Below are positions 36,601-50,950 of a stretch of 64,000 nt of DNA, piece after piece (the stretch's first letter is position 1; each line of letters begins with the position of its first letter). The stretch lies in the NCBI GenBank assembly GCA_003342895.1, contig PTFA01000042.1:1790921-1854920 (forward strand), in the 5' to 3' direction. A program made the position numbers and the translations under genes. The notes under the pieces were generated by a model. It worked only from the letters and a program-made list of their open reading frames with translations. It was not told where the DNA came from and did no database searches. This DNA comes from Casuarius casuarius (Eukaryota > Chordata > Aves > Casuariiformes > Casuariidae).

Positions 36601-39332
36601 TCTTAACGCCCTATGTATAAACAGTCAAATTTTATGAAGTTTTGTGTAAAGTATTAAAGACCCTTGATTGAAATGAAGGGTTGGGCAATAACTACTACCA
36701 ACACCTGTATGCCAGTGAAAGTTGGGCTGAAATTTTATCTAAAAGGAGTCTGTTCTATTAAAGAAAAGAAAAGAAAAACAGACCAATTACTATTTTTTTA
36801 AACCCATTTTAGAACTCGTTCCCAAAATAAAAAACTAGATATGGGAATGAGAAGTTTGTTAAAGAGTTGCTCAGTAGGCTGTACCTAGACATGAACCACA
36901 AGGTTGTCAACCTTTGCTATGGCTTTCCATCAGACTCTTTTTTTTCTGGATACTGGGTCAGATCTGATCTTACAGCCAAAGCATTTTGGCATTGAAACCA
37001 AACTCTTGAGCTTTGCTTTGAGCTAGTAAGTTAGTTGTTGGTTGCTTCCGCTCAAAGAAGCTCAGTCAGTCCACTCTCCCATGAAAAGCAAAGCTTATCA
37101 TAGTCCGTTGCAGCTTTTTTTGAGAGTGTCTCATGAGCTGCCCAGAACCAGATATGGAACATACGTGTCAGAGAGTGGCACTGTTGCATGAGTGAGGGAG
37201 ATGCAGTATTAATGCAGATGAATGCTGTCAGAGTGCTTTCTTTAGAGGAAGCCTGCTTATTTTGGATATAAGTACTTTCAGTAAGAAAAAAGAAGAAATG
37301 AACTTTGTTTTGATTGGTATCTTTGGAGGTTTAATGCCACTTGGAAAGTCCCTGTTTAAGAGGTATGAATCTTAGGATGAAAGTGTGGTAAGGAGGGAAG
37401 GGTTTTCTTTTAAAGCAAAACCAAAAAAAGCCAACAACAAAAAAGCTGAAGGAACAGGAAGAAACTGGAAACAAATGCCCATCTTCCTCTATTAATTCAC
37501 CAAAGCCAGGAAAAGAGACAAATTGAGGTAAGAAACAAAGAAAATAACATATAAGGACTGAAGTCAGAAAAATTCTGAACAGTGGGTCAGATATTTTGTT
37601 TACGTGTGTTTAAGGTAAGGGCAAAAAGTGAATTGGAAGAAACTTGAGTCACTTTATAAATATCCGCATTGCTATTGGCAGTTGGTACATTTTACCCTTT
37701 ACTTCCGTAAGATTAAAAAAAGAAAAAAGAAAAGTCTAGTTTGTAGTATGTTTTGCAGTGACTTTAACTAGAACTTGTGTTCGTTATATTACTTTGGAGC
37801 CTGACTGCATGTTTTATAGCTACTTTATATTCAGATGTGATTGAAATCACTGTGATTAGGCTATGAACTTGGATGTAAAGGAAAAATAATTGAATATTGT
37901 AAAATAGAGAGCACACGTAAGCAAACCACTGTGGTTAATATTTCCTATGATAAAAGGGCATACTAGTTGCACTTTTTACTATTTAAGAGGAATACTTCAA
38001 ATTGTCAGTATGTTAGAGGCAAACTGTTGGATAGTGGATAGCTTTTGAGTTGCACAGCACAGGTAAATAAATACTGGATGAGATTTTTTTAAGTTTCTCT
38101 TCTGTGTTTTCACAAAGCAGGCATGGAAAATCAGGTGATTACCGACTTGCATAAAACTATGCTAGCTAGCTAGTTAAGCGTCTTAATGGAGCAGTTGAGA
38201 AGGTCATGCATGGCATGGAGGGGGAGAAAAAGTGCTGAAAGAAAGGGAGGTTTGGAAGACTTTTGAAAAGATGGTTGTCTTTCTACCTGTTAATGCTTTA
38301 CTGATGAGAATACAGAAATCAGGTGAGAATTCTAAATAAGAACTTGATTCATGTTTTGTTTAGGGCTTGTTGCTGTGGGAGAGAAGGCACAAAAGAGATC
38401 TGGACATTATAGTGTGATGAAGGATCTTTCAGGTGAGATCTCTACTTGTTCAAAAAACTCATTTAAAATGATTGCTCTGATAGAAACACTGAAATTTCAC
38501 ATACATTTACATTTAATCCTTAAGGTAAACATCCAGTTTCTGCATTGATGGAGATCTGTAACAAAAGAAGATGGTCACCACCTGAATTTGTGTTGGTGGA
38601 TGATAGTGGGCCTGATCATCGCAAACATTTTATTTTTAAGGTGAGTTTGAACTTCTTTGTTTGCTGTTGGGTTTCTCTATTAAAACATGACATTAAATTC
38701 ATCTTTATGTATTTCAGTGGTAGCTGGGGTGTGCTGAGCAATGTCTCAGTGCTAAAATTTGAGTCTTGTTTCTGCAGAGTTACAAGCTAAATCAGATCTC
38801 TCAAGCACGTAATCTGTAAAGAAACTGTGATGTTATTTCACTTCTTATTTAAATTATTAACCTATGTTGAATCATATTCTTGCTTCTTACTTGCAGGTAT
38901 AGTGTTGGGTTTTTACTCTTGTAAAAATGGTAGCAAGATTTAGCTGTTTTTGTCCTTTAGTTACCTTAGAATGCGGGCTTTCTTTTCTCATGTAATATCT
39001 CGCATTAACAGTTATTATTTGGAAACAGTTATTTGTACTTACAGACCAGAAGTGGATTTTGTCTACCCCAATAAGAATTATATACAGAATGTTCTAAAAA
39101 AGAGCTCTATGTAGTGCTGCCCCGGAAATAGAAATAAAGAGAACTAACACTTTTTTCCCCCTCTCCTAAACAGGTGAGAGTCAATGGAAATGAATATAGG
39201 CCTACTTTTGCCAGCCTTAATAAGAAGCATGCTAAAGCCACAGCAGCAACTGCGGCTCTCCAAGCGATGGGACTTGTACCAAAGGAAAGCATGGCTACTA
39301 CCACCATGTTTAGGAGTGCCTCACACCGCTAG
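502..39332 (+). CDS. SON: SON DNA/RNA-binding protein, coding exons 2-12 (5' partial; gene span)
   Basis: SON is a large nuclear-speckle protein that supports splicing of weak introns and organises speckles. The join 502-668, 3162-14534, 17025-17182, 19503-19643, 21481-21669, 26112-26222, 26568-26684, 34022-34169, 38364-38432, 38525-38640 and 39174-39332 is open throughout with GT-AG introns and gives 4248 residues. About 27 more residues come from exon 1, which is upstream of the window. Order of parts: conserved N-terminal block (QIVQKIEEVLSG), Lys-rich nuclear signal, long degenerate repeats, RS array, acidic/Ser array, second RS array, conserved C-terminal half, G-patch, double-stranded RNA-binding motif. 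Human SON is about 2,426 residues, so this protein is far longer, almost all of it in exon 3. The human 'DSQMLAS' and 'ERSMM' repeat blocks are not seen. Identity rests on the conserved ends and is secure; the extra length is seen directly. Confidence 0.96.
669..3161 (+). other. SON: SON intron 2
   Basis: AT-rich intron with no supported exon. It holds homopolymer runs, for example a G run near 1953-1962 and mixed A/T runs near 2077-2092. It ends in the acceptor TTTTCTTCTAG at 3161. Confidence 0.85.
3162..14534 (+). CDS. SON: SON giant exon 3 (11,373 bp)
   Basis: One uninterrupted coding exon from the acceptor at 3161 to the donor GTAAGT at 14535, about 3,791 codons with a single ambiguous base at 8530. 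Parts in order: a Lys-rich nuclear-localisation stretch (about 3240-3340); unique sequence; a long degenerate array with recurring 'KDLEA', 'LEPVAV' and 'EVK' words (about 3840-7850); RS array 1 (about 7930-9230); an array with recurring 'SEN/SEY', 'SPEGQELRS' and 'VEK' words (about 9290-12600); near-identical 30-residue copies (12600-13510); RS array 2 (13585-14030); and a C-terminal RS segment ending SPKRLTDL, which resembles the human end of this exon. RS regions direct speckle targeting and binding to SR proteins. The antisense frames here are by-products of repeat codon bias. Confidence 0.96.
3240..3340 (+). other. SON: poly-Lys nuclear localisation segment of SON
   Basis: Codons for a run of about 30 residues that are nearly all K/R with a few H and S (IPRKKSKKNKKHKSKKKK and onward). 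The same feature lies at the same place in mammalian SON just after the exon 2/3 junction. Confidence 0.85.
3840..7850 (+). repeat. SON: degenerate acidic peptide repeat array in SON exon 3
   Basis: Roughly 20-25-residue units recur about every 60-75 bases with a loose consensus around 'V-x-x-KDLEAALEPVAV'. The words 'KDLE', 'KDSE', 'ALEPVA' and 'TEVK' appear dozens of times, but copies are strongly diverged and indels vary the spacing. It occupies the place of the proline- and methionine-rich repeats of mammalian SON without sharing their sequence. I did not derive an exact period. Confidence 0.8.
7930..9235 (+). repeat. SON: RS-rich tandem array 1 in SON exon 3
   Basis: Tandem copies of about 27-28 residues, 'DRYRSKSRSVEK' followed by 'LSSRRSRRRRSRSS'. 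The GACCGCTAC word starts at 8327, 8408, 8492, 8573 and 8654, giving spacings of 81, 84, 81 and 81 bases. Early and late copies are diverged; the centre is near-identical. An N at 8530 sits inside the most homogeneous part, where short-read assembly is least reliable. The copy number should be treated as provisional. Confidence 0.9.
9290..12600 (+). repeat. SON: acidic/serine-rich peptide repeat array in SON exon 3
   Basis: Repeats near 30 residues with the loose form 'S-x-x-VEK-x-E-V-QEPSL-x-SENEY' then 'SPEGQELRS'. From about 11400 the period is exactly 90 bases over many copies (the GAAAAA anchor at 11403, 11493, 11583, 11673, 11763, 11853, 11943 and 12033). Upstream copies are more diverged and vary in length. 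The charge is net negative, the opposite of the RS arrays on both sides. Confidence 0.88.
12600..13510 (+). repeat. SON: near-identical 90-bp tandem repeats in SON exon 3
   Basis: About ten 90-bp copies encode 'RSTTGEEVEDVEPSLTAERR' followed by 'HSTSSDEHES'. The TCTACCACTGGTGA word recurs at 90-base steps from about 12827 to 13457. High nucleotide identity between copies points to recent expansion or gene conversion. Every unit keeps the frame. Confidence 0.92.
13585..14040 (+). repeat. SON: RS-rich tandem array 2 in SON exon 3
   Basis: Four to five 90-bp copies encode 'SRSTSVEKTADKESSRRS' then 'RRRRSRSTARQR'. The GAAAAAACAG anchor is at 13721, 13811, 13901 and 13991, exactly 90 bases apart. 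It is followed by a non-tandem RS segment (14040-14534) that is the best-conserved part of the exon. Confidence 0.92.
14535..17024 (+). other. SON: SON intron 3
   Basis: AT-rich intron without a supported exon. It ends in an A/T-rich tract and the acceptor TTTTTTAG at 17024. Confidence 0.85.
17025..17182 (+). CDS. SON: SON exon 4
   Basis: Encodes KAQLLEIAKANAAAMCAKSG and onward to LKELTE, near-identical to vertebrate SON. Donor GTAAGT starts at 17183. It leaves phase 0. Confidence 0.95.
17682..17768 (+). repeat. 29-bp tandem repeat, 3 copies
   Basis: Three essentially perfect copies of a 29-base unit beginning TGATCGTGGGGAAAAATGG start at 17682, 17711 and 17740. Minisatellite within SON intron 4. 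Confidence 0.95.
18019..18053 (+). repeat. 13-bp tandem repeat, about 3 copies
   Basis: ACAGTGCAGGTA-type unit starts at 18019, 18032 and 18045; the last copy is partial. Short intronic repeat. Confidence 0.8.
18733..18774 (+). other. SON: candidate 42-nt cassette exon in SON intron 4
   Basis: Bounded by a good acceptor (AACTCATTTCAG ending at 18732) and a consensus donor (CAG|GTAAGT at 18775). Exon 4 ends in phase 0 and this segment is 14 open codons (TDSVTVATGKQTTQ), so inclusion keeps frame into exon 5. It is not part of the canonical SON protein I know. Expression is not shown by sequence. Confidence 0.45.
19503..19643 (+). CDS. SON: SON exon 5
   Basis: Encodes KCKKIAQSTDDVIVNKPHVS, an acidic run DEEEEE, and then PFYNHPFKLNEPKPIFFNLS, highly conserved in SON. 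Acceptor at 19502, donor GTGAGT at 19644, phase 0 in and out. Confidence 0.95.
19644..21480 (+). other. SON: SON intron 5
   Basis: AT-rich with short TA-rich tracts near 20518-20557. No supported exon. Confidence 0.82.
21481..21669 (+). CDS. SON: SON exon 6
   Basis: Encodes a proline-rich start (KPAPPPQPKNQ), then SLSKEFPVSSGSQHRKKEAD and SVYGEWVPVEK, strongly conserved. Donor GTAAGG at 21670. Reading through the donor stays open with a basic tail to a stop at 21775-21777. Confidence 0.95.
23836..23859. repeat. perfect 24-bp palindrome
   Basis: ATGCAGTAAATG is followed directly by its reverse complement, with no spacer. Able to form a cruciform; no function is assigned. Confidence 0.95.
24205..24316. 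mobile_element. remnant of an ancient amniote palindromic interspersed repeat (MITE-like)
   Basis: The left arm reads approximately 'GGTAAAGCACTTAAGTACACATG' and 'TAAGTATGTGAGTGGTCCCA'; the right arm is a decayed reverse complement ending near 'GTATTGCTGGATTG'. Words of this kind (cagcAAAGCACTTAAGcacATG..., GTGAGTAGTCCCATTGA) belong to a palindromic repeat that I recognise from bird and turtle genomes. The family name is not certain. Confidence 0.5.
26112..26222 (+). CDS. SON: SON exon 7
   Basis: Encodes AVDISTAMNDRAVAQKRLNE and then NTFDLEAMCMLNRAQEQ; 37 codons, phase 0 on both sides, acceptor CTTCCTAG and donor GTATGT. Confidence 0.95.
26568..26684 (+). CDS. SON: SON exon 8
   Basis: Encodes IDAWAQSNSIPGQFTGSTGA and onward to GPQAWIRK; 39 codons, phase 0 on both sides. 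Acceptor TTTTGCAG at 26567, donor GTAGAA at 26685 (a weaker donor). Confidence 0.95.
27064..27120. mobile_element. fragment of an ancient amniote palindromic repeat
   Basis: The pattern GTTTGATCCTGATG, then CGAAGTCAATGATCTTTTGGC, then ATTAACTTCAATGAACC resembles the widely dispersed sauropsid motif with GAAGTCAATGG...CTTTTGCCATTGACTTCAATGG arms. Diverged; the family name is not certain. Confidence 0.45.
32750..32769. repeat. (CA)n microsatellite
   Basis: About ten uninterrupted CA dinucleotides in SON intron 8. Confidence 0.9.
33218..33297 (+). other. SON: candidate 80-nt alternative exon in SON intron 8
   Basis: Bounded by the acceptor AACTTGTTTCAG (ending 33217) and a near-consensus donor CCTAG|GTACGT (33298). 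It continues exon 8 in frame for 26 codons (GQILVAAFLPRSMPALLFTT and onward). Being 80 nt it shifts the frame of exon 9 and soon meets a stop (AG+G ATC AGT TCT TAA). Inclusion would give a SON lacking G-patch and dsRBM, or a target for nonsense-mediated decay. Unproven without RNA. Confidence 0.4.
34022..34169 (+). CDS. SON: SON exon 9 (G-patch)
   Basis: Encodes DQFLRAAPVTGGMGAQ, then the G-patch core LMRKMGWREGEGLGKNKEG, then PIMVDFKTDRK. G-patch domains bind nucleic acid and activate DEAH helicases. The glycines and aromatic residue of the motif are intact. Donor GTAAGC at 34170. Confidence 0.96.
34170..38363 (+). other. SON: SON intron 9
   Basis: 4.2 kb AT-rich intron, no supported exon or recognisable mobile element. 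Confidence 0.8.
38364..38432 (+). CDS. SON: SON exon 10
   Basis: Encodes GLVAVGEKAQKRSGHYSVMK then DLS, joining G-patch to dsRBM. Acceptor TTGTTTAG, donor GTGAGA. Confidence 0.94.
38525..38640 (+). CDS. SON: SON exon 11 (start of dsRBM)
   Basis: Encodes GKHPVSALMEICNKRRWSPP and then EFVLVDDSGPDHRKHFIFK, the first helix and first strands of the double-stranded RNA-binding motif. Intron 10 is only 92 bp. Confidence 0.95.
39174..39332 (+). CDS. SON: SON exon 12 (end of dsRBM and stop)
   Basis: Encodes VRVNGNEYRPTFASLN, then the C-terminal dsRBM helix KKHAKATAATAALQAMGL, ending FRSASHR and TAG at 39330-39332. The KKxAK helix that contacts RNA is intact. Confidence 0.96.
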   Translation: MRVNGNEYRPTFASLNKKHAKATAATAALQAMGLVPKESMATTTMFRSASHR

Positions 39333-40235
39333 ATATTGTTTTTTATATTGACATTATTTCAGATAATTTTACTCTGCACAAAAATGGTATTTGCCCTTTC
39401 ATGTTGTAAATACATTGGCAATTCCCACGTTGTAAAAACTGTACAGACACCTTCAGGTTTTTCTTTTGTACCATCAAAATGTATTTAAATCATACTTAGT
39501 TTTTGGTATGTTTATATTGTTTACATTAGTGATGTAATTATTTCTTAAATGACTAAAATCAGACAACAGACTCTGGAGGCATCAGTAATCTAAACCCTTG
39601 TTTTAAAACTCATGCAATTTCTCTTCGATATGGAATGTTAACACTTTCATACTGTTTTGTACTATGCTGCAGTTTTCCCTGGTCTTGGTAAAGCTACTCT
39701 TGCACTTTTGCCTACAGCTGGTAAAAGGCCATGCAGCTTACCTTAGTCTAGTCAGGGCTGGCGTGTACTGCTGGACAGATACTGGGCCAGTACTGTTACC
39801 CCTGTGAGAAAGCAGGCGGTGGTAGCCCTGTTGTACAGTGTTACCGCTGCGGCTTCTCTTTGACTTTTGTTTGGGGTTTAACTCAGTGGTGCACCGCAAC
39901 TGGCCATACAGCCCATATTCTAGGACATACATGATTAGGGAAAAGACTTGCTTTAAGTGGGAGGGCAGATGGTCCAGCGATGGAACTGATGAGACTTGCA
40001 ATGTAAAAGCATCTCTCCCTGCATGTTCTAAGAAGGGAGATAATGGAGTTGTCTATTCCAAACAAATTAACACACTGCCTGATGTTGATTGTATGAATTT
40101 GTGGTTAATGTGAATTTTAAACTCTAACAAATCTACAACTGGATTTGTGGGGGGGGGGAGGGGGGATAGAATGATGCTTCAATTGTTGTACCCAACTTGG
40201 TCAATAAAGCAGCACAAGTTCATAATCTTAATCAC
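39333..40235 (+). other. SON: SON 3' UTR
   Basis: From the stop to shortly after the AATAAA at 40203. It contains a G-rich tract just before the poly(A) signal. The 3' end is inferred from the signal only. Confidence 0.75.
40203..40208 (+). terminator. SON: SON poly(A) signal AATAAA
   Basis: Canonical hexamer in TCAATAAAGC about 870 bases after the stop codon, the first good one downstream. Cleavage is expected about 15-30 bases on. Confidence 0.75.
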
Positions 40236-43200
40236 TGGTCAGTAAACAGTAATTAAAAATGTATGCCAGAACAACTTTTTGAAAATATGCCCAGTATAAA
40301 AGTATGTATTGTGAAGAATAGCAACAGCTGTTAAGGGTTGCAGAATCCATTCTAGTCATTTGCAGTGTTTCAAAATATTACCAAATTAACTCCTTGGGCT
40401 TTAATTTTCTGTAATGGTACTTTGCCTTCAAGGAGACAGCCTGATCCAGAGTTTTGACTGTTTGATAGTGGAGAGGATGCAAAAAGACTTTCTTTTTTTT
40501 TTTTTAAGATTTAAGAAATATTAGTAATTTAGCTATGTGCACTTTGAATTTGAAAGGAAAGTTTTGGCTGCAGAGAGCATTGTACATCTCTTCCAGATTT
40601 GTCTCTGTTATGAGCAGATTGCCAGGATTTATGGCCTGTAGTAGTCCAGATGCTTATTTCTGAAAAGTCTTTTTGAGGTTGTTTCTTATTACATCCACTG
40701 ACCAGAGCTTCATCTGGAGAAGGAACAAAATGTAGTTTGTACACAGTATGCAGTTGCTCTGGCCTATGGTTAATGACCCTTGTAGCAGCAGTAGGAGCTT
40801 GGAGATGAGGAATTACTAGTACCTCTTCTTCCATGAAGTGAAGTTATTTGTGTGTTCTCTCAACCATTATTGAACAAAGCGTCTTTCTCTGCCCTAAAGG
40901 GACGAGTAGCAGTGTCTCATTTTGCATGTGGCATAACGGAGGGACAGAGAAATGTTCTGAATTCTCTACCACACGTTTCCAAGAAATAAGGCCCCTTAGT
41001 AGTCTATCAAAGCACTCTAGAAATGCCTGAATTAATCATAAGTTTTGTGGACATAGTTGTCTTTAATTAAACTTCTTTTCCATTTGGCTTCTTGCCTTCA
41101 GTCTCTGAGTAAAATTGTTGTTCTTAGGTCTCTTTTCCTTCCTTGCTGAAATAGTTGGAAGGTGTGTAATAAATGTAAATAGGATGGTAAGCAATGGAAG
41201 GGCATACTCCGGGAGAACTGGATGTTACACCTGTCTTAGCTGAAGTCTGGCTCAATGGAATGTACAGCTCAGTGTAATTAGCTCAGGATGCGGGAGGCAG
41301 CTGTTAATCAGGCTTTTGTTACTGTCTGATTTGATACACCTAAAACATTATCAGAGATGTTGATTATTCTGTTTAGTCTATGCTGTCCATGTAAGCTCTT
41401 GGCTGCGCAATGTCAAATCTGGGAACATGCAGTCTTCTCTTGTACTTGTTAATTTTTGTCTTTTTTTGTCCGTATTCCCCACGTATAATGTAAAGATACA
41501 TGTGTTATCTCACAGAAGCGAGAAGCAGATGAATTCAATCTGACAGAAGACTCCATTAAAAAAAAAGGCAAGTTCTGGATTTCATGCCTTAAAAGACATC
41601 GTACTGTATGTAGATTTAACCCCTGGTCCTAAGGAAGGCATACAAAAAACCAGAATTGAGATCTGTAATACCTTAATTATGACACTTTTTCATTCTGAGG
41701 TTTCTGTTCTAGCTTCATTCCTGTTGTTTAGAATGTTACATGAATTTAAAGGTAGTGCAGAGATGTTCTTCTGTAAGTTTGTAAATTTGAATTGGTTTGA
41801 GTATCCTTTGCATGCAGGAATAGACAAGTAGTCATATATTAAAAAGAGCAACTAGGAAACACTCTCTTGGAACCTGGTTATTTGTGCAGCATTTTAGCTG
41901 TCTTAAAGGGAAATAGTTTGGGAGTCCTTCTGGCGGAAGCCGTGATCTGTTTAGCAGTTGGATGTGCTTTTTGCTACAGAAATATTTTTCTAGAAGTAAT
42001 CTTTCACTGAAAGTGTTTCCAACTTGTTTGTGGTGAAAATGACCATTTTGAAACAGGTGCCCCCAAACTTGTAGCCAGGTTGTACCAAAAATCTTTCTTG
42101 GCAGCCTTCTAATTTGTACTTTTAAAATAAATAGTACTGGACGGGTAGGGAAGAAAAGTTCCTGTGCCTCCAAAGATTTGAAATTGCCTCTTCAAGTGCA
42201 AAAGCTACATAATGTTTTAACCAACTGCTGAAGCTTCTAGTTCTCCCAACCAAATCATAGTTGTGTTGAAAATTCACCTGTTTGGGCAGGTTAGATAAAT
42301 CTTACTGCTCCAAGAGTGACTGCAGCAATGGTAGCACTTATTGAAAAAAACTTCAATATTTGGAAGAGCAGCAGACTGGCTAGTGCTACAGTGTAGTACG
42401 GAAGAGTCCAAGTACTCTTCAGGGACAGCACTTAACCCCAGAGTTGTAAACAACTAGAACATGCTTCTGCAATTAGAGGCAAAGCTGTGGCTTAAAACCA
42501 ACATATACTTTATAGTATGAGGAGGAGCCATACTTTCAGTTAATGGTGCAAAGTATATGATGAAGAATTCAGTGGTAAATGTTGGAAATTACACAGCTCT
42601 AGGCTACAAGACTGTAATTTCAGTTTAATGATACTCATTCTAGTAGAAATTAGAATTTTTATAGTTTAATGACTGCAAGCCATTATTTGGCATTAATTTC
42701 TCTCCATAAGTCTGACAAGTTAGATGTGAAAATAAAAACTGAAACTGACCTTAATGCTGGTTACTGTACTTCCTAGAAAGAGATTGTCTCAGATCCACAT
42801 CTCAAAATGGGTATCGGGTTGATAAATTGCTTACCCATACAGGCAGCTACAGAATACTCATTCGTATTACTTTCATTATCTTGTTTTACGTGCCAGTACG
42901 AGTAGGCCTGTTGCTCAGGTGCACACTTGGAGGCTGCTGCTGCCTGTTTCAGGATTGCAGCTGTGGATTAGAAGGGTTCGTGTGCAACAGCAGAGGAAGC
43001 TGAACTTCCAGAGTACCAGAATCTGGCAGCTACACAAACTGCTGTTAATAAGCTACAGCAGTGGACTAAAAAAGCATGTTTACAGCAGACTGCAAAGCCA
43101 TGTATTGCTGATGGAGGCAGAGAAGCCAAGATTAAAAAGGTACTGGAGTAACAAGTGTACTTCCTCAAAAAGTGACTAGAAAAGGAAATGTAGTTAACCA

Positions 43201-44599
43201 ACACAATCGCACCTTTAGCAACCCAGGCTTCCATGTATCTCCTGCAAGACCAAATTAACACTGGATTTTCACCTTTGGTGTCTGATGTTAATCAAAGGCA
43301 AAAGTTCAGTACTTCATTTCCAAATTAATTAGGGAGACGTGACGTAAAGATTAGTCAGTTAGATTGTACTAGACAAACCCCACCAGAAATGGAGTATTTG
43401 ACATTATCAAAGTATTAAATAATCCGGGGCGTTTTTCTCCATTGTAAGAAAGACAGGTATTCTCCATTTTATTTTCCTGATGTTGTCTTTTTTTTTCCCT
43501 GAGAGCATGGTGATAGCTTACTGTAAAGTAACAGTATAAATGTGAACTATTCCAATGTAATTGTACACGTTCTTTTCTTGGGGTAGGATACCTCAAATGG
43601 TGTATGTGTAAAGTAACTTAGATGCACGGCAGGCCTTCGACATACTCAGTCTGCAGTAACTTGTTTACATGCCTGCGTACTTACACCTGTGGGTTGTGTC
43701 CTCAAATGAATGTGACCCCCTACTGTAGTTTAATGTTGATGTTTCAGAATCATGGACAGATTCTGAGATGGTGAATAGAACAACAGCGTGGTAAAGAACA
43801 GAGTAGTTAATCATGCGGCACGCCATGGGCATGGCATTAGTTTCTGTGCAAAACATTAGTTGAATCAAATGAGAAATCTTGCTTAGGTGCATAAGCATGA
43901 CAACAAAGTATTCTACGTATTGTTCTTCAGAGCAGTGTTCTCGGCTGCAGGCGTCAGATCACCTGATAGCTGCGTAATAAATGATATTATACAGTTCTCT
44001 AAGTACCTGTTTTGATTATCTGTGTACCTGAAGGTGTAAGAGACTGCATTAAACTGGTCAGTCTGCTAGTGCTATGAACATAGATCAGCATCCCCATGCT
44101 GCCTCTCATTTTCTCTCCTTTAATCAGATGACGTAACTGTGTTTTGTTGCTCTAACTTGTTCTGACTCAGGATATATTTATACAAATTACTCTTTAAAAC
44201 TCCAGCGTGTTTTAATATAATGGATATGGGAATATTACAGTTACACCAGCAGTTCTAAGGACTCCTAACCTTTTACTCTTGTTAAAGCTGCAGCCAGAAC
44301 CTCACATTTGTGTCCATCTGATTTTTGTCTATCCTTCTGGAGTTCAGAGCATATTCTGAACCAAAAAGCACAACCTACTTAGGTATCAAGCTTCTGGCAA
44401 GGTGCTGTAAGCACTCTCAAAGGGAAGGTGTTATGTCTAAAATTCCAGCATAAGAACTGGAATTTTAGATCAGTGTACCAAGTTCTGTGACAGCAGGATA
44501 GTTGCACAGTAGGCAGAGATGCTGTCCTATATTTCAGAAAAGAAGTTGCATGGGCGTGAAGAGTACAGGCCTTCCAGACTGAATTCAGACCCAGACAAT
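40236..44599. other. SON-DONSON convergent intergenic region
   Basis: No open frame with coding character, no tRNA or recognisable transposon. The short open frames have no conserved content. SON read-through or longer 3' UTR isoforms could reach into the left part. Confidence 0.7.
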
Positions 44600-44621
44600 A
44601 GGTAATCATATTTTATAAAAT

Positions 44622-50654
<6,033 letters not shown>

Positions 50655-50703
50655 GGCCGAGCGGAGCAGACGGAGTCGCCAGGCGGGAGCCGCCGTCGCA
50701 GCA

Positions 50704-50714
50704 TGGCGCCAAAA
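50704..50714 (-). promoter_or_regulatory. DONSON: E2F-like site upstream of DONSON
   Basis: On the DONSON strand the site reads TTTTGGCGCCA, a full E2F consensus, 50 bases upstream of the start codon. It fits a G1/S-induced replication gene. Motif match only. Confidence 0.6.
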
Positions 50715-50767
50715 GCGGCGAGCTCCGCCCCGCGGGGGCGGGGCCGCGCCCAGCGGAGGCTGTGGCG

Positions 50768-50778
50768 GCCGCCATTTT
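50768..50778 (-). promoter_or_regulatory. DONSON: YY1-like site upstream of DONSON
   Basis: On the DONSON strand the site reads AAAATGGCGGC, the YY1 core with its usual flanks, about 115 bases upstream of the start codon. YY1 sites of this type often lie close to the start site of CpG-island promoters. Motif match only. Confidence 0.55.
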
Positions 50779-50950
50779 CCGCGGCCCCGGAGGATGCTGC
50801 GGGAGTCGTGCAGGGTGCTCGGTGCCGTTCCCGCGGCGTACAGCGTGAGGCGGCTGCAGCCCTCGGGTCAGAGCTGCGGCGGAGCACGCAAACATCTGCC
50901 CCTCGGTCCCCTGCGACTGGGGAGGGGGGGCCTTGCTGTCGCTTGCTTCG

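Noticed and set aside
42919..43179. 86-codon plus-strand frame between SON and DONSON
   Set aside because: Low coding character, no promoter or poly(A) context, no recognisable family.
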